A DNA stretch of 64,000 bases. It comes from Ruegeria sp. HKCCA6707. Lineage in GTDB: Bacteria > Pseudomonadota > Alphaproteobacteria > Rhodobacterales > Rhodobacteraceae. The translations under genes and the position numbers were made by a program. The stretch spans positions 1 to 64,000 of the forward strand of contig NZ_WQEG01000004.1 of the NCBI RefSeq assembly GCF_013033515.1, written 5' to 3'. Below, one piece after another: positions 63,154-64,000 of the stretch. The notes under the pieces are model-generated. The model was not told the DNA's origin and made no database searches. It saw nothing but the letters and a program-made list of their open reading frames with translations. Position 1 is the first letter of the stretch; each line of letters opens with the position of its first letter.

Positions 63154-64000
63154 CGACATACTCCTGTCGGTAAAAACGGCGCGTTTCGGGGCGTTTGGCT
63201 CGCAAGGCGTTGGTGGCGGGAACGTCTATCGCATCCTCTGAGACAACAACGCCATATTCGGCCCGCGCAGCATCAGCGGTGACAAAGCCGCTCAGGACAT
63301 CCTGCAACACGGTCTCGGCAGGCCGGTCGAACGGGTGGCCATAGCCGCCCCCGCCGCCTGTTTCGATACGCAAGATATCCCCGCGTTTGAGCATATTGCC
63401 GTCCGAGAGCGGGTCGAGCCGCAGTTCCTGCGGTGTGCCGGGGTTCACAATGGCAATGCCATGCCGGCCGGATTTGCCGCCGTGAATGCCCCAGGGCGGG
63501 TTCTTGACGCTGTCGATGCGGATGGCGACCATGGTCTCTTCGGCCAGTATCTCATATTCGCGCACGATCCCGCAGCCGCCACGATACCGGCCCGCACCGC
63601 CAGAATCCGCTACGATCCCATAGCTGCGCATCGTGACCGGATAACCGGCCTCCAGAAACTCGACGGGATAGTTTTCCTGAGCAACAAAATAGACCGCATC
63701 AATCCCGTCCGCCGTTGCCCGCGCGCCATAGCCAACACCAATGCCATCGGCCAACAGATAAGGCTCTAACGCGCCACTTTTGGTACGATATGTCCCGCGC
63801 ATGATATTGACCACATAGGCTGAATTAGCGGCAGGTGCCTCGCCTCCACCGGCGTTGAGCAAGCCGCACATCGCCGAAATCATCCGCATGGCGGTCAAGC
63901 CGCGCAAACCCAGCGGGGCCGGGTATTCCGGTTGCAGGAAACTGCCCTTGCGAAACAGCACCTCGTCCAGCGCATTGGGGCCACCCGCGTTGCAGACCTG
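63140..64000 (-). CDS. Hydantoinase/oxoprolinase family protein, subunit B (partial)
   Basis: The 3' end of a HyuB-type gene; the start lies beyond the window. The 286 residues seen begin QVCNAGGPNALDEVLFRKGS and contain LGLRGLTAMRMISAMCGLLN, a DSGGAGRYRGGCGIVREYE region and the glycine-rich ETGGGGGYGHPFDRP end, all typical of the HyuB C-terminal half. It overlaps subunit A and is the first gene of this unit visible here. Confidence 0.92.
   Translation of the reverse strand, partial: QVCNAGGPNALDEVLFRKGSFLQPEYPAPLGLRGLTAMRMISAMCGLLNAGGGEAPAANSAYVVNIMRGTYRTKSGALEPYLLADGIGVGYGARATADGIDAVYFVAQENYPVEFLEAGYPVTMRSYGIVADSGGAGRYRGGCGIVREYEILAEETMVAIRIDSVKNPPWGIHGGKSGRHGIAIVNPGTPQELRLDPLSDGNMLKRGDILRIETGGGGGYGHPFDRPAETVLQDVLSGFVTADAARAEYGVVVSEDAIDVPATNALRAKRPETRRFYRQEYVDALV

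Noticed and set aside
1..64000. CRISPR arrays, tRNA or rRNA genes, prophage
   Set aside because: No regularly spaced repeats, cloverleaf-like stretches, rRNA segments or phage structural genes were recognised on either strand.

Overview
The window looks like chromosomal DNA of an alphaproteobacterium, most likely a marine Roseobacter-group member of the Rhodobacteraceae. That is inferred from gene content: many ABC uptake systems in translationally coupled operons, a Tad pilus locus, a NasTS-controlled nitrate assimilation operon, a GT14 glycosyltransferase beside a sulfotransferase, and an ALDH7/saccharopine-dehydrogenase lysine pair. No database search was possible, so the species is not named.

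Layout: (1) 1-1.2 kb, a complete IS30-family element. (2) 1.4-11.5 kb, a Tad/Flp pilus locus on the minus strand: flp, cpaB, tadG-like, two tadE-like genes, cpaE, cpaF, tadB, tadC, then a LuxR-type regulator and a prepilin peptidase. No secretin gene (cpaC/rcpA) and no tadD lie here. (3) 11.5-12.65 kb, a non-coding stretch holding a decayed IS5-family transposase. (4) 12.7-15.2 kb, divergent sulfotransferase and GT14 glycosyltransferase. (5) 15.2-17.9 kb, lysine catabolism pair. (6) 18.1-19.9 kb, an LtaS-like phosphoglycerol transferase broken by a frameshift. (7) 20-31.65 kb, nitrate assimilation on the minus strand: nasT, nasS, nrtA, nrtB, a fused double-ATPase nrtC/D, nirB, nirD, nasA. A candidate ANTAR-responsive leader with an intrinsic terminator precedes nrtA. 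(8) 31.8-41.5 kb, a beta-mannoside locus: sugar ABC transporter, GH2 beta-mannosidase, sugar isomerase-like protein and Gfo/Idh/MocA oxidoreductase, with a divergent LacI regulator. (9) 41.8-46.0 kb, a second complete sugar ABC transporter on the plus strand. (10) 46.05-59.75 kb, a probable sulfated-carbohydrate/sugar-acid region. It holds an Opp/Dpp-type transporter, a galactonate-dehydratase-like enolase, a sulfatase, an FCD-type GntR regulator, and a divergent sugar ABC transporter with an SDR oxidoreductase but no ATPase. (11) 59.7-64 kb, an M20 peptidase, hydantoinase/oxoprolinase subunit A and the 3' part of subunit B, which runs off the window.

The genes form uptake-plus-catabolism units, each with a local regulator. 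Three signals outside the coding regions stand out. The nrtA leader has two AACG-loop hairpins followed by a strong terminator. All five solute-binding-protein genes are followed directly by a stable stem-loop before the next transporter gene. A short palindrome, ATCG(A/T)CGAT, occurs upstream of both the sulfatase/Opp operon and the divergent sugar ABC operon, which suggests one regulon under the GntR protein. No tRNA, rRNA or CRISPR array was seen.
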